This document shows, piece after piece, positions 18,372-27,116 of a stretch of DNA of 64,000 nucleotides (positions are counted from its first letter, which is position 1; every line of letters begins with the position of its first letter). Made by a program: the position numbers and the translations under genes. Source of the DNA: Devosia sp. SL43 (GTDB taxonomy: Bacteria > Pseudomonadota > Alphaproteobacteria > Rhizobiales > Devosiaceae); assembly GCF_021729885.1 (NCBI RefSeq), contig NZ_CP063401.1, forward strand, positions 310,001-374,000, in the 5' to 3' direction. A model generated the notes under the pieces. That model did no database searches. It was given only the letters and a program-made list of their open reading frames with translations, and was not told the origin of the DNA.

Positions 18372-19535
18372 CTAACGCCCACCCATCCCCAGGGAAAATG
18401 CCTGCTTCCGCAGCGCAGGCGCCAGCTTGAGCGCCCACAGGCCGCCGGCACGCAGCGCCTGCGCCGGCACCATCTCGGCCAATAGCGAGCGGAACAGCGC
18501 ATCCACCATAGTTCCGGTGCGCGCCAGGTCGGCGGCACGCCGCTTCGCGTAGTCGCGACTGACTGCAATCGCCCAGTCCGGCTTGCCCCGATCGACCCCC
18601 GCCAGCGTCTCCGCCAGGTCGGCCACGTCGCGCAGGCCAAGATTGAGCCCCTGCGCACCGATGGGCGGAAAGGCATGCGCCGACTCGCCGGTCAGCACAA
18701 CGCCATCCGCTCCAGCCAGGGGCACCGTCAGCCTACTCAGCGGAAAGACAAAGGCCGGCGTCGCCATGGCGATGTCGCCGAACAGCCGCTGCGACTTCTC
18801 CGCAAGTATCGCCAGCAGCCGCTCCGCGCCGCCGCTATAGGCATCACGAAGCACGTCGATGTCGTCGATCCAGACAAGATTGGCCCGGTTGCCGCCTGCC
18901 GGCACCAGCGTGAAGGGGCCTTGCGGGTAGTGAAATTCGATGGACGTCCCGCCGATTGACCGGCCGACCTCGAGATCGCAGACCAAGGCCGCCTGGGTGA
19001 AGGTCCGCTCCTGCGCAACGATTCCCGCTGAGGCCCGAACCAGCGATTTCTTGCCGTCTGCCCCCACAAGCAATGGCGCGGTCAGGACCGTTCCATCCGC
19101 GAGCTCAACCTGCCAGTGATCATCCACCGGCGCCGTTGCGACTGCCCCCTCCGAGATGGTCCGCAGATTGGGCAGCGTCGCCGCAGCGGCGTGAAAACGC
19201 TCCAGCAGCCGCATGTTGGCAAAGTTCCAGCCAAAGGCCGCTAGACCCGCTTCCTTGGTGTCGAACAGGGTTTCGGGCGCCCGGATCAGCCTGCCGGTCG
19301 CATCGATGATACGAATCTGGGTCAGCGCATGGCCCAGGTCTGCCGGCTCGTCGATCAGCCCCGCCTGGCGCAAGTAGTCGACACTGGGCATCATCAGGGC
19401 CGAGGTCCGCCGATCCGGCGGCATGGTCGGTGCCAGGTGGATTGTCGACAGTCCGGCCTTGGCAACCGCTATCGCCGCCGCGACGCCCGCCAGTCCACCG
19501 CCGACGACGATGGCATCTGCGTCCTGCCTGCTCAT
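18372..19535 (-). CDS. UbiH/UbiF-family FAD-dependent monooxygenase
   Basis: The 387-residue product is a class A flavin hydroxylase: N-terminal dinucleotide-binding AIVVGGGLAGVAAAIAVAKA, the central LVGADGKKSLVRA (GD-type) motif near residue 160, and the FAD-ribityl motif GESAHAFPPIGAQGLNLGL near 293. That C-terminal motif is characteristic of ubiquinone-biosynthesis hydroxylases (UbiH, UbiF, UbiL, UbiM), which hydroxylate the benzoquinone ring at the membrane; which ring position cannot be told from sequence. Its start codon overlaps the end of the downstream-labelled transporter gene, indicating one minus-strand operon of three genes (20454 to 18372). Confidence 0.85.
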   Translation of the reverse strand: MSRQDADAIVVGGGLAGVAAAIAVAKAGLSTIHLAPTMPPDRRTSALMMPSVDYLRQAGLIDEPADLGHALTQIRIIDATGRLIRAPETLFDTKEAGLAAFGWNFANMRLLERFHAAAATLPNLRTISEGAVATAPVDDHWQVELADGTVLTAPLLVGADGKKSLVRASAGIVAQERTFTQAALVCDLEVGRSIGGTSIEFHYPQGPFTLVPAGGNRANLVWIDDIDVLRDAYSGGAERLLAILAEKSQRLFGDIAMATPAFVFPLSRLTVPLAGADGVVLTGESAHAFPPIGAQGLNLGLRDVADLAETLAGVDRGKPDWAIAVSRDYAKRRAADLARTGTMVDALFRSLLAEMVPAQALRAGGLWALKLAPALRKQAFSLGMGGR

Positions 19536-20002
19536 TGCGCGTCCGCCAGGCGTTTGGCGTGACCGCTGGGAATGATCACGCTGCCGGCCAGCGAACCGAC
19601 GAACATGGCGACCAGGAAGATCCAGAGATTGTCGGGCAAGAAGGCGATCAGCGATATCGCCGGCCCGGGGCAGATACCAGCCATGCCCCAGCCGATGCCG
19701 AACATTGCCGCGCCACCCACCAGCCGGGCGTCGATCTTCTTGTATTCCGGTTCGTGGAATGCCGTATCGAACAGCGGCGCCTGCCGGCCCTTGCCGATGC
19801 GGACGGCGACGAACATGACGATCAGGGCCGAGCCCATGACGAAGGCCAGGCTCGGATCCCAGCCACCATCAGGGATCGCGCCGAAATCGAGAAAGCGCAG
19901 CACTTTGAACGGGTCGACCATCTGCGACACGTAGAGACCGGCGCCAAACAGCGCGCCGCTCAGCGCCGCCGTGGCGAGATAGGGAAACTTGAGATTGGCC
20001 AT
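19532..20002 (-). CDS. YeeE/YedE-type transporter, second half (DUF6691)
   Basis: The 156-residue membrane protein begins MANLKFPYLATAALSGALFG and has about four helices with the motif GIGWGMAGICPGPAISLI near residue 110, the conserved Cys-containing loop of this family. It is the second half of the two-gene form of YeeE/YedE (TsuA-like) sulfur-compound permeases. Its ATG at 20002 overlaps the stop of the upstream half by one base, and its own stop overlaps the hydroxylase start by four bases, so all three are translationally coupled. Likely imports thiosulfate or a related sulfur species (family knowledge). Confidence 0.88.
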   Translation of the reverse strand: MANLKFPYLATAALSGALFGAGLYVSQMVDPFKVLRFLDFGAIPDGGWDPSLAFVMGSALIVMFVAVRIGKGRQAPLFDTAFHEPEYKKIDARLVGGAAMFGIGWGMAGICPGPAISLIAFLPDNLWIFLVAMFVGSLAGSVIIPSGHAKRLADAQ

Positions 20003-20454
20003 CACACCACCCCCGTCACGGTGACGGTGATCACGGCCACCCCGAAAAACACCAGCACGGCCACCAGCGAGCGCAGCGACAGTCGCGCCAGCCCGCAAAC
20101 GCCATGTCCGGAGGTGCAGCCATTGCCAATCTTGGTGCCGATCCCGGTCAACAGGCCCGCTATCGCCAGCCATACCGGCGTTGGCACGCCCAACGCCGCC
20201 GGCGCTTCGACAAGCCGCGCCGGTTCGACGCCACCCATGCCCAAAGCAGGGAAGAGCCTAGCTGCGGCAAAAGCAGCAACGACAAGCGCGACCAGAAACA
20301 CGACCCGCCAGACCACTGTTTGAGCTGGTGGCAGCAACTGCCCGAAAATACCAGAAATGCCGGCAATGCGGCCATTGCCCAACCACAACACGGCGGTGGC
20401 AAGTCCGATCAGGCTGCCACCGATGGTGGCAGTCAGCGGCGTGAACGATTCCAT
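20002..20454 (-). CDS. YeeE/YedE-type transporter, first half
   Basis: From ATG at 20454 the product has 150 residues starting MESFTPLTATIGGSLIGLAT, with four hydrophobic helices and the hallmark loop KIGNGCTSGHGVCGLARLS near residue 105. In TsuA-type thiosulfate transporters such Cys residues line the conduction path. A longer open frame upstream to 20595 lacks features of the family and is not used. First gene of a three-gene minus-strand operon; divergent from terC, so promoters for both probably lie in 20455-20651. Confidence 0.88.
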   Translation of the reverse strand: MESFTPLTATIGGSLIGLATAVLWLGNGRIAGISGIFGQLLPPAQTVVWRVVFLVALVVAAFAAARLFPALGMGGVEPARLVEAPAALGVPTPVWLAIAGLLTGIGTKIGNGCTSGHGVCGLARLSLRSLVAVLVFFGVAVITVTVTGVV

Positions 20455-20651
20455 TGGCTCTACTCGCAAAAACTCGATTGGCGTTGACGATATCACCCGC
20501 CACAACCCCGAAGCCAGCCATGCAGCGACTGCTTTGTGCTGCCGAACGCCGCAGCCCGAGGAAAACTCTGCCAGCAAGGCTTTCCCGCGCGCCACGCACC
20601 GCTTAGATATGCTGTTCGCAAAACTTCAACCAAGACCCGAAAACGGAGCCG

Positions 20652-21566
20652 ATGATGTTTGAAATGCTGGCCGATCCCAATGTCTGGGTCGCCTTCGCCA
20701 CCCTCACGGTCATGGAAATCGTGCTGGGCATCGACAACATCGTCTTCATCTCGGTGCTGGTGTCGCGCTTGCCGCGGGAACAGGCCGAGTTCGCCCGCAA
20801 GCTGGGCATTGCCCTCGCTCTGGTCTTCCGCATTGTCCTGCTGCTGCTGATCAGCGTCATCGTCCAGCTCAAGGACCCTGTCTTCACCCAGTTCGGCCTC
20901 GAACTGTCGTGGAAGGATATCATCCTGATCCTGGGCGGCGCCTTCCTGGTCTACAAGGCGACGCACGAAATGCATGCCGCCATCGAGGAGCCTCACGAGG
21001 TCGGCCTCAAGGAGGCGGCAAAGGCTGGCCTCCAGGCGATCATCGTGCAGATCGTCATCATCGACATGGTGTTTTCGATCGATTCGATCATCACTGCCGT
21101 CGGCATGGTGCCGGCCGAACAGGTGGGCGTGATGATCGCGGCCGTGCTGGTCGCCGTGGCCGTCATGTTCTTCGCCTCGGGTCCGGTCGCCAAATTCGTC
21201 GCCGATCACCCCACGACCAAGATGCTGGCTTTGGCCTTCCTGCTGCTGATCGGTACGACTTTGGTGATCGACGGCTTTGCCGGCAGCACCGGCTTCCACG
21301 TCGAAAAGGGCTACATCTACGCCGCTATGGCCTTCTCGGTGATCGTCGAAGCGGTCAACATTTTCGCCAAGAGCCGCCGGATTGCCGCCAAGGGTGGCGC
21401 CGCGCATCCCAAGATGACGCCCTTTACCGGTGATACCGGCTCAGTCTCAGCTGCCGCCGGCGTCGCTGCCGTCACCGCCAAGAAGCCCGGCAGCAAGGCC
21501 ACGCCGACCGCGCGCGCCCAGGCCCGGCCCAAATCGGCACCGCGCAAGCCAAGGACGCCCAAGTAG
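20652..21566 (+). CDS. TerC-family integral membrane protein
   Basis: The 304-residue product has the TerC fold: seven or so helices with paired acidic motifs EIVLGIDNIVFISVL near residue 20 and DMVFSIDSIITAVGM near residue 138, thought to bind metal within the membrane. TerC proteins are implicated in tellurite resistance and in Mn2+ efflux or metalation of exoenzymes. The C-terminal ~50 residues form a basic, Ala/Pro/Lys-rich tail (KSAPRKPRTPK end), unusual but not disruptive. ATG at 20652 follows CGGAGCCG; ATG 20655 is an alternative. Confidence 0.9.
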   Translation: MMFEMLADPNVWVAFATLTVMEIVLGIDNIVFISVLVSRLPREQAEFARKLGIALALVFRIVLLLLISVIVQLKDPVFTQFGLELSWKDIILILGGAFLVYKATHEMHAAIEEPHEVGLKEAAKAGLQAIIVQIVIIDMVFSIDSIITAVGMVPAEQVGVMIAAVLVAVAVMFFASGPVAKFVADHPTTKMLALAFLLLIGTTLVIDGFAGSTGFHVEKGYIYAAMAFSVIVEAVNIFAKSRRIAAKGGAAHPKMTPFTGDTGSVSAAAGVAAVTAKKPGSKATPTARAQARPKSAPRKPRTPK

Positions 21567-21575
21567 GTGTCCGGT

Positions 21576-22547
21576 ATGACCAAGGCCATCGTTGTAAACC
21601 AGACTGGTGGCCCGGAGGTTCTCAGCTACGAGGATTGGCCCCTGGCCAATCCTGGCCCGGGGCAGGTGGCCCTGCGCCAGACGGCGATCGGCCTCAATTT
21701 CATCGACACCTACCAGCGCTCGGGTCTTTATCCGCAGCCGATGCCCTTCGTGGCGGGCAATGAAGGGGCAGGGGTCATTACCGCCATCGGCGATGGCGTG
21801 ACCGATCTCAAGGTGGGCGACCGCGTCGTCTATCAGGGCCAGGTCGGCGCCTACGCCACTGAACGCCTCGCCGCTGCCGAACGCATGGTGCCCATCCCCG
21901 ACGGCATCGACGACCAGACCGCGGCCGCCATCCTGCTCAAGGGCCTGACCGCATACTATTTGCTGTTCCAGACCTGGCCGGTCGCCAAGGGCGAAACCAT
22001 CCTCTGGCACGCTGCCGCAGGCGGAACCGGCCTTATCGCCACGCAATGGGCCAAGGCGCTCGGCGCCGACGTGATCGGCACGGCCGGCAGCGATGAAAAG
22101 TGTGCCCTGGCCACGGCGCATGGCTGCGACCACGTCATCAACTACAACACCGAAGACTTCGCTGCCCGCGTCCGCGACCTCACCAACGGCCGTGGTGTCG
22201 ACGTGGTCTATGATGGCGTCGGCAAATCGACCTTCGAGAAGTCACTCGATTGCCTGCGCCCACGCGGCCTGCTGGCCAGCTTCGGCAACGCCTCGGGCGT
22301 GCCGAGCCTGCCCGACGTCACGCTGCTGGCCCGCAAGGGCTCGCTCTATGTCACTCGGCCCACGGGCACGCACTATGTCGGCCAGCGCGAAAACCTGCTG
22401 GCTGGTGCGAGCGCGCTGTTCAAGGCCGTCCTCGACGGCGCCATCAAGGTCGAGATCGGCCGGACGTTCCCGTTGAGCGAGGCCGCCGATGCCCATCGTG
22501 CCCTGGAAGGTCGGGAGACGACCGGGTCAGTGCTGCTGATTCCGTAG
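21576..22547 (+). CDS. Quinone oxidoreductase (zeta-crystallin type, Qor-like)
   Basis: The 323-residue product is a zinc-less medium-chain dehydrogenase: N-terminal GroES-like domain with FIDTYQRSGLYP and PFVAGNEGAGVI, then a Rossmann domain with WHAAAGGTGLIATQWAKALG, the NADPH-preferring AAAGGTG pattern. Family members reduce quinones with NADPH one electron at a time. I take ATG 21576 as start; a GTG at 21567 directly abuts the terC stop and is possible. Closely follows terC on the same strand. Confidence 0.9.
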   Translation: MTKAIVVNQTGGPEVLSYEDWPLANPGPGQVALRQTAIGLNFIDTYQRSGLYPQPMPFVAGNEGAGVITAIGDGVTDLKVGDRVVYQGQVGAYATERLAAAERMVPIPDGIDDQTAAAILLKGLTAYYLLFQTWPVAKGETILWHAAAGGTGLIATQWAKALGADVIGTAGSDEKCALATAHGCDHVINYNTEDFAARVRDLTNGRGVDVVYDGVGKSTFEKSLDCLRPRGLLASFGNASGVPSLPDVTLLARKGSLYVTRPTGTHYVGQRENLLAGASALFKAVLDGAIKVEIGRTFPLSEAADAHRALEGRETTGSVLLIP

Positions 22548-22570
22548 TTTTGCCTGATCTCACCCACCCA

Positions 22571-22660
22571 CGGGGTCATTCCTGCGCAGGCGGGAATCTC
22601 CGTTTTCTTTACTGGGATAGGCAAACAGAGATTCCCGCCTTCGCGGGAATGATCCGGGGA
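22571..22660. repeat. Palindromic repeat element
   Basis: Two inverted arms, CATTCCTGCGCAGGCGGGAA near 22577 and its complement ending CGCGGGAATGATCC near 22655, enclose a short AT-richer loop; each arm is itself a small hairpin. This is the same layout (TCAT-CC-GGCG-AAGGCCGG-ATC) as the elements at 54455 and 60095, so it is one member of a dispersed family. Confidence 0.8.
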
Positions 22661-22753
22661 TGGGAGGCGCTGGGTGCCCCTGCGATGAGAACTTCCGACA
22701 ACCCTCACGCACTCTGGACAGCCCTTCGCTCTCCCGCTAAACGCAATCGCAAC

Positions 22754-22843
22754 GGGTAGATGGCAGAGCGGTTGATTGCTCCGGTCTTGAAAACCGGCGA
22801 ACGTGAAAGCGTTCCGGGGGTTCGAATCCCTCTCTACCCGCCA
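22754..22843 (+). tRNA. tRNA-Ser (anticodon TGA)
   Basis: A type II tRNA: acceptor GGGTAGA/TCTACCC, anticodon arm CCGGT-CTTGAAA-ACCGG reading TGA, a long variable arm (CGAACGTGAAAGCGTTC), T arm GGGGG-TTCGAAT-CCCTC type, discriminator G and an encoded CCA at 22841-22843. Confidence 0.96.
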
Positions 22844-22896
22844 AATCCTATCGCCTCTCTCGCCTAAGCTCAGCTCATCCTCGGAAGGTGAAAAGC

Positions 22897-23763
22897 ATGG
22901 TCGAACTGGTCGCAGGTCTCATCGATGTCTTTGCCGACACCCCTCTGACCGGCAATCCGCTTGCCGTAGTGCAGGACGCCGACGCGTTGACCGACGAGCA
23001 GATGCGTCGGATTGCCGGCGAATTCAATCAGGCCGAGACGACCTTCATCCTCCGCAGCACGCGTGCCGATCGAAAGCTGCGAAGCTTCACGGCAAGTGGC
23101 GCAGAAGTGTTCGGCGCCGGACACAACGCGCTCGGCGCCTGGCTCTGGCTGGGCGAGCATGGCGACCTGGGCTCATTGGACAAGGCGCGGACATTTCATC
23201 AGGAAATCGGCCCGGAAGTGCTGCCGATTGAGCTGGTATCAATCGACGGTCGTGTCCACGGACGCATGAAGCACGCGCCCTTGCGGCTCGGCGAGCCCCT
23301 GGCGGACGTCGCTCCGCTGGCAGCGGCGCTTGGCTTGGAGCCAGGCGATATCCTGTCCGAACCGATACCGCGCCCCGCCGATACCGGGGCCGAGCACCTG
23401 ATGGTCCGCTTGCGGGATGTCGAATCGGTCGACCTGGCACAGCCCGATGCTGTCGCCCTGCTGGCCGTTCTGCGCGGCACAACCGCGGAAGGCTGCTACG
23501 TCTATGCCTTCGACGGCGCCGACAAGGCATATGCTCGATTTTTCAATCCAACCGTTGGCCTCTGGGAAGATTCGGCTACCGGCACCGCCGCCGGCCCCCT
23601 TGCCGCCTATCTCGCGGCCAGCGGACATCTGGCCGGCAACGATCTTGCCGTCGAGCAGGGCACGAAGATGGGGCGCCGCAGCATCCTCCGCATTCGGTTG
23701 ACCCCGGATCCGGAACTGTCCGGCACGGGAATCGTGGTGTTGCGCGGGCTAATCCGCCTTTGA
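22897..23763 (+). CDS. PhzF-family isomerase/epimerase-like protein
   Basis: The 288-residue product has the double hot-dog fold of the PhzF/diaminopimelate-epimerase-like family: VFADTPLTGNPLAVV at the N-terminus, NQAETTFIL with the catalytic-type Glu near residue 45, and the phosphate/carboxylate-loop pattern LWEDSATGTAAGPLAAYL near 228. PhzF itself isomerises a phenazine precursor, but most family members have unknown substrates and no phenazine genes are present here. ATG 22897 is chosen over GTG 22888 because GGAAGG ends nine bases before the ATG. Confidence 0.87.
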   Translation: MVELVAGLIDVFADTPLTGNPLAVVQDADALTDEQMRRIAGEFNQAETTFILRSTRADRKLRSFTASGAEVFGAGHNALGAWLWLGEHGDLGSLDKARTFHQEIGPEVLPIELVSIDGRVHGRMKHAPLRLGEPLADVAPLAAALGLEPGDILSEPIPRPADTGAEHLMVRLRDVESVDLAQPDAVALLAVLRGTTAEGCYVYAFDGADKAYARFFNPTVGLWEDSATGTAAGPLAAYLAASGHLAGNDLAVEQGTKMGRRSILRIRLTPDPELSGTGIVVLRGLIRL

Positions 23764-23812
23764 TTGGGCCATGACTTGTGGAGGTAGCCTATCCCCTATC
23801 AATGGGTTAGGT

Positions 23813-24079
23813 ATGCCGTTCGTTCGACAGAACAGAGAGAACCAAGTGAGCCGCAAGGATTTCGATGTGTCGCGGATGCGGCGCCTCAAGCGTTACGCAG
23901 CGCGGTATGGCCTGACCATTCTCACCGATGAGAAGATGAAGGTGCTGGGCACCACGGGCGGGCATGCCATCCGCGATGAGACCTACACCGTGCTGTTCGG
24001 GAATGTGCCGAAGCCCTTTTCGGCCAGCCTCGACGATATCGAAAACTGGCTCGAGGCGAACACGGCGGGGGAAGAGTAA
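23813..24079 (+). CDS. Small conserved-type hypothetical protein
   Basis: The frame encodes about 88 residues from ATG 23813; a GTG at 23846 preceded by AGAGAG would give 77 residues and fits the start of the compact part. The product is mixed alpha/beta (KDFDVSRMRRLKRYAARYGL, then TYTVLFGNVPKPFSASLDDI), basic at the N-terminus and acidic at the C-terminus, with no recognised motif and no signal peptide. The helical basic segment followed by a beta strand resembles short DNA- or RNA-associated proteins, but that is only an impression. Confidence 0.55.
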   Translation: MPFVRQNRENQVSRKDFDVSRMRRLKRYAARYGLTILTDEKMKVLGTTGGHAIRDETYTVLFGNVPKPFSASLDDIENWLEANTAGEE

Positions 24080-24198
24080 GGGACGCTGTCCTTTCTGACA
24101 ATCGCCCCCAAATGGGCCCGTACGGATTTTCGTTATTTATTCTGTAACGGAATCGTCCAACAATCATCGGTGTAAGGCATACTTGGAGGCGCGTTATT

Positions 24199-24375
24199 GT
24201 GTTCACTCTGATCAACGCCGACGCCGAAGACGACGACGCCGAAATCACTGACCCCCAGGAAATTGCAGAATTGTTCGCTGCCATCGCCGCGGTTGCCATT
24301 GAGGCAATCGGTGCGGGGCAGGTGCGGCAGCTATTCGATGCTGTCGTCGAACAGGACGGCAAAGACCCCAACTGA
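24199..24375 (+). CDS. Candidate small acidic protein (58 aa)
   Basis: A GTG-initiated frame of 58 residues with a good ribosome-binding site (GGAGG, 10-nt spacing). The product is strongly acidic at its start (INADAEDDDAEITDPQE) followed by an amphipathic or hydrophobic helix (IAELFAAIAAVAIEAIGAG) and a polar tail. It is preceded by an AT-richer stretch (24120-24180) that could hold a promoter. No homologue known to me. Evidence is the SD sequence and the coherent composition only. Confidence 0.45.
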   Translation: MFTLINADAEDDDAEITDPQEIAELFAAIAAVAIEAIGAGQVRQLFDAVVEQDGKDPN

Positions 24376-24555
24376 GCTGGACCAACACCGTCCCGGCAGG
24401 TCATATCCGGCCGATGCCTTGAGAGGTTTCGGCGCTATCGAACGGTCTTCCGAGCGAGGCAGAGTTCCTCCGCTTATGGACCGGATTGACTGATCCGGGC
24501 GGGTCCGACAGGACTAGCCGCATGCTTCAGCCGAGGAGGCTGCATCATCGCTGGT

Positions 24556-25215
24556 TTGTCCGCTTCCGATACATTTCCCACGCCGACGATCCTTCCGCTC
24601 GGCGACAGCGCTCTTCTCGTGCGCTTTGGCACTGCCTTGAGCGATTCCGCGAACCGCGCGGCCATCGCGCTGGCATCGTCCCTCCATCGTCACCCCTTGC
24701 CCGGCGTGGCCGAGGTGGTGCCGAACCTGGTCTCGGTGCTGCTGCGCTACGATCCGCTGACATCGTCGCCGTCGGCCATATCAGGAGAGCTGCGCCTGCG
24801 GCTTTTCGGTCTCGACAGTGCCGCAGTTACCGGCACGGCATGGACCGTGCCCGTGATCTTCGATGGCCCCGACCTCGATGAGGTCGCGGCGCTGCTGGGC
24901 GTCACCGTCCGCGCCCTCATCACTGCGCATAACGCGGCACCCTTACGGGTGCTGGCCACCGGTTTCGCACCCGGCTTCGTCTATTGCGGCCTCCATCCCA
25001 GCGAACTGGTCGTCCCCCGCCGCACGACCGTCCGACCTCCGGTGCCGGCCGGCAGCGTCCTGTTCGCGGCCGGCCAGACAGCCATCACCGCCACCGAAAT
25101 GCCAACCGGCTGGCATATCCTGGGTCGAACCAAGTTCGCCAACTTCGACCCCACCGCCATGCCGCCGACCCGGATGTTGGCCGGCGACACCATCCGTTTC
25201 GAGGTGGCCGGGTGA
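24556..25215 (+). CDS. pxpB: 5-oxoprolinase subunit PxpB (KipI-like)
   Basis: One of three subunits of the ATP-dependent 5-oxoprolinase PxpABC, which opens pyroglutamate to glutamate. The 219-residue product fits the allophanate-hydrolase-subunit-1 fold: ILPLGDSALLVRFG at the start, VLATGFAPGFVYCG near 133, and VVPRRTTVRPPVPAGSV near 153, then GWHILGRT. No ATG is near; TTG 24556 is the likely start, although a GAGGAGG sequence ends 16 bases upstream, which is rather far. The stop overlaps the pxpC start (GTGA). A short hairpin (CCGGAT-TGACTG-ATCCGG, 24481-24498) precedes the gene without a T-run. Confidence 0.93.
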   Translation: MSASDTFPTPTILPLGDSALLVRFGTALSDSANRAAIALASSLHRHPLPGVAEVVPNLVSVLLRYDPLTSSPSAISGELRLRLFGLDSAAVTGTAWTVPVIFDGPDLDEVAALLGVTVRALITAHNAAPLRVLATGFAPGFVYCGLHPSELVVPRRTTVRPPVPAGSVLFAAGQTAITATEMPTGWHILGRTKFANFDPTAMPPTRMLAGDTIRFEVAG

Positions 25216-26114
25216 GTGCCATCCTCGCGATAAACCGGGCAGGTCCGCTGACCACGGTGCAGGATGACGGTCGCTTTGGCATGCTGTCGCACGGGGTCAG
25301 CGCCTCCGGCCCCATGGATCTCGCCGCCTTCGCCTGGGCCGGTGCAGCAGCCGGTGGTGGGCGCGGCGGTATCGAGATCACCATGGCCGGCGTCGAGCTG
25401 ACCCTGACAAGCGGCGACTGCCATATCGGCTGGGCCGGCGGTGATTTTGCCATCGCGATCAACGGCAAGCGTAAGGACTGGCCCGGATCAGCCAGGCTCA
25501 AGGCGGGCTACAGCCTCGCCATAACACCCGGCCGCTGGGGCAACTACGGCTATCTCCGTTTCGATCGCGATATCGCCGTGCCGGAGGTGATGGGCAGCAT
25601 CGCCACCAGCACCCGTGCTCGGCTCGGCGGCCTGTCCGGCCGGGCCCTGCAGGTCGGTGACCTCATCGAGCTGACAGGCGGCGCCGGCTCGCCTCAGCTC
25701 GCTCCACCGCCGCCCGAACCCGCGACCGGCCCCATCCGCATCATCTGGGGGTTGCACGCCGATCTTTTTGCTCCCGCCCAGCGCCAGCACTTCCTCGACG
25801 CCGCGTTCGTCGTCTCCCGCCAGCTCGACCGCATGGGCGCGCGGCTGGACGACAAAGCCGGCGTCTTCGCCGACACAACCATTCTCTCGCTCGCTTCCGA
25901 CGCCATCGTCCCCGGCGATATCCAGATCCTCGGCGATGGCACGCCCATCGTGCTGCTGCGCGATCACCAGCCGACTGGCGGCTATCCGCGCATCGGCACC
26001 ATCATCACCGCCGACCTCGATCGCTTTGCGCAGCTGCGGCCGGGGACCGCAGTTGCCTTCGAGCCGGTGACCGTGGAACATGCGCATCAGCTGTTGCGGA
26101 GCCGCCGGACATGA
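25212..26114 (+). CDS. pxpC: 5-oxoprolinase subunit PxpC (KipA-like)
   Basis: Partner of PxpB in the 5-oxoprolinase complex (biotin-dependent carboxylase-like / allophanate hydrolase subunit 2 family). From GTG 25212 the product has 300 residues starting MSAILAINRAGPLTTVQDDGR, with the family segments GVSASGPMDLAAFAWA near 30 and IVLLRDHQPTGGYPRIGTI near 250. It overlaps pxpB and pxpA by four bases each (GTGA and ATGA), so subunits are translated from one coupled message. A far-upstream start inside pxpB is rejected. Confidence 0.94.
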   Translation: MSAILAINRAGPLTTVQDDGRFGMLSHGVSASGPMDLAAFAWAGAAAGGGRGGIEITMAGVELTLTSGDCHIGWAGGDFAIAINGKRKDWPGSARLKAGYSLAITPGRWGNYGYLRFDRDIAVPEVMGSIATSTRARLGGLSGRALQVGDLIELTGGAGSPQLAPPPPEPATGPIRIIWGLHADLFAPAQRQHFLDAAFVVSRQLDRMGARLDDKAGVFADTTILSLASDAIVPGDIQILGDGTPIVLLRDHQPTGGYPRIGTIITADLDRFAQLRPGTAVAFEPVTVEHAHQLLRSRRT

Positions 26115-26872
26115 CGTCGATCGACCTCAACGCCGATCTCGGCGAGGGCATGGGGACCGATGAGGACCTGCTCGACATCGTCTCGAGCGCCTCGATCGCC
26201 TGCGGCGGCCACGCGGGCGATGCGCCCACGATCCGGCACATCCTCAAATTCTGCAAGGCGCGCGGCGTGCGGGCAGGGGCCCATCCCGGCTATGCCGATC
26301 CCAAGCGCTTCGGTCGCTTCCGCGTCGTCATGCCACTCGATCAGTTACTCGGTCAGATCCGCGCCCAGCTTTTCCTCGTCCGCTTCATCGCCGACGAGGT
26401 CGGTGTCCCGCTGGCCTATGTCAAACTGCACGGCGCCCTCGCCAATCAGACCGCCGAGGAGCTGGCCTTCGCCGTCGGTATCTTCGCCACCATCCAGGCT
26501 ATGGACCCAAAAATGGCTGTACTGGCGCTCGACAACAGCCAGCAGGTGCGCGCCGCCAAGGCCGTCGGTATGCCGCTGATCCGCGAGGCCTATGCCGACC
26601 GGGCCTACACAGCGGAAGGGTTGCTGGTGCCGCGCAGCCAGGACGGCGCGGTCATCCATGATGTCGACACGGTCATCGCACGCTGCCTGCGGTTGGCAAG
26701 GTCGGGGGAGCTGGTCGCCATCGACGGCACCGTGCTCAAATCCTCCGCCCGCTCGATCTGCCTGCACGGCGATACGCCTGGCGCCGTCGACCTGGCCCGC
26801 GAAGTACGCGATGCGCTGGAGGGCGAAGGGATTGCGATAGCGGCGGATACGCCGGAGCTGCCGGAGGCATAG
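26111..26872 (+). CDS. pxpA: 5-oxoprolinase subunit PxpA (LamB/YcsF family)
   Basis: The 253-residue product is a typical PxpA: SIDLNADLGEGMGTDEDLL at the N-terminus, SIACGGHAGDAPTIRHIL near 32, GAHPGYADPKRFGR near 58, and the C-terminal ICLHGDTPGAVDLA. It is a deacetylase-fold barrel and completes the pxpBCA 5-oxoprolinase. The usual gene order in many bacteria is pxpABC; here pxpA comes last. Palindromic repeat DNA follows the stop. Confidence 0.95.
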   Translation: MTSIDLNADLGEGMGTDEDLLDIVSSASIACGGHAGDAPTIRHILKFCKARGVRAGAHPGYADPKRFGRFRVVMPLDQLLGQIRAQLFLVRFIADEVGVPLAYVKLHGALANQTAEELAFAVGIFATIQAMDPKMAVLALDNSQQVRAAKAVGMPLIREAYADRAYTAEGLLVPRSQDGAVIHDVDTVIARCLRLARSGELVAIDGTVLKSSARSICLHGDTPGAVDLAREVRDALEGEGIAIAADTPELPEA

Positions 26873-26880
26873 GTGCCACG

Positions 26881-26998
26881 CCCTCTTGGTTCGAGGCGCT
26901 GAAGAAGCGCACCTCACCATGAAGGCTTTTGATGTACCGTGTTCACCGTAGCCCTCATGGTGAGGTGCGAGCCCTTGCGAGCCTCGAACCACGAGGGC
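26881..26998. repeat. 118-bp imperfect palindrome downstream of pxpA
   Basis: Outer arms (CCCTCTTGGTTCGAGGCG at 26881, complement GCCTCGAACCACGAGGG ending 26997) and inner arms (GCACCTCACCATGA and TCATGGTGAGGTGC) pair around an AT-richer centre. It may terminate pxpBCA transcription or be a mobile REP-type element. No protein-coding signal. Confidence 0.75.
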
Positions 26999-27024
26999 AT
27001 GGCATGGAGGCGAAGCACAAATCA

Positions 27025-27090
27025 TACCCTGGGCCTCTCGTTGGGAGAGGTGAGATCGGCGGAATGCCTTGTTCCGAGAGGCCCAGGGTA
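27025..27090. repeat. 16-bp perfect inverted repeat between pxpA and the ABC operon
   Basis: Arms TACCCTGGGCCTCTCG (27025-27040) and CGAGAGGCCCAGGGTA (27075-27090) are exact complements separated by 34 bp that contain a second GGGAGAGG motif. It lies between convergent operons, 26 bp from the end of the LivF-like gene, and probably acts as a bidirectional terminator or is a dispersed element. Confidence 0.75.
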
Positions 27091-27116
27091 GGGCGGACCG
27101 GTCTTGCGACCGGAAA

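Noticed and set aside
20455..20595. N-terminal extension of the first YeeE-type gene
   Set aside because: The extension is polar and Cys/His-rich, unlike the membrane family; the internal ATG at 20454 gives the normal start.
22571..22660. Terminator of the quinone reductase gene
   Set aside because: The structure recurs as a dispersed repeat and lacks a T-run, so it is listed as a repeat.
24376..24555. Riboswitch or terminator upstream of pxpB
   Set aside because: The hairpin CCGGAT-TGACTG-ATCCGG is short, has no T-run and does not match any riboswitch I know.
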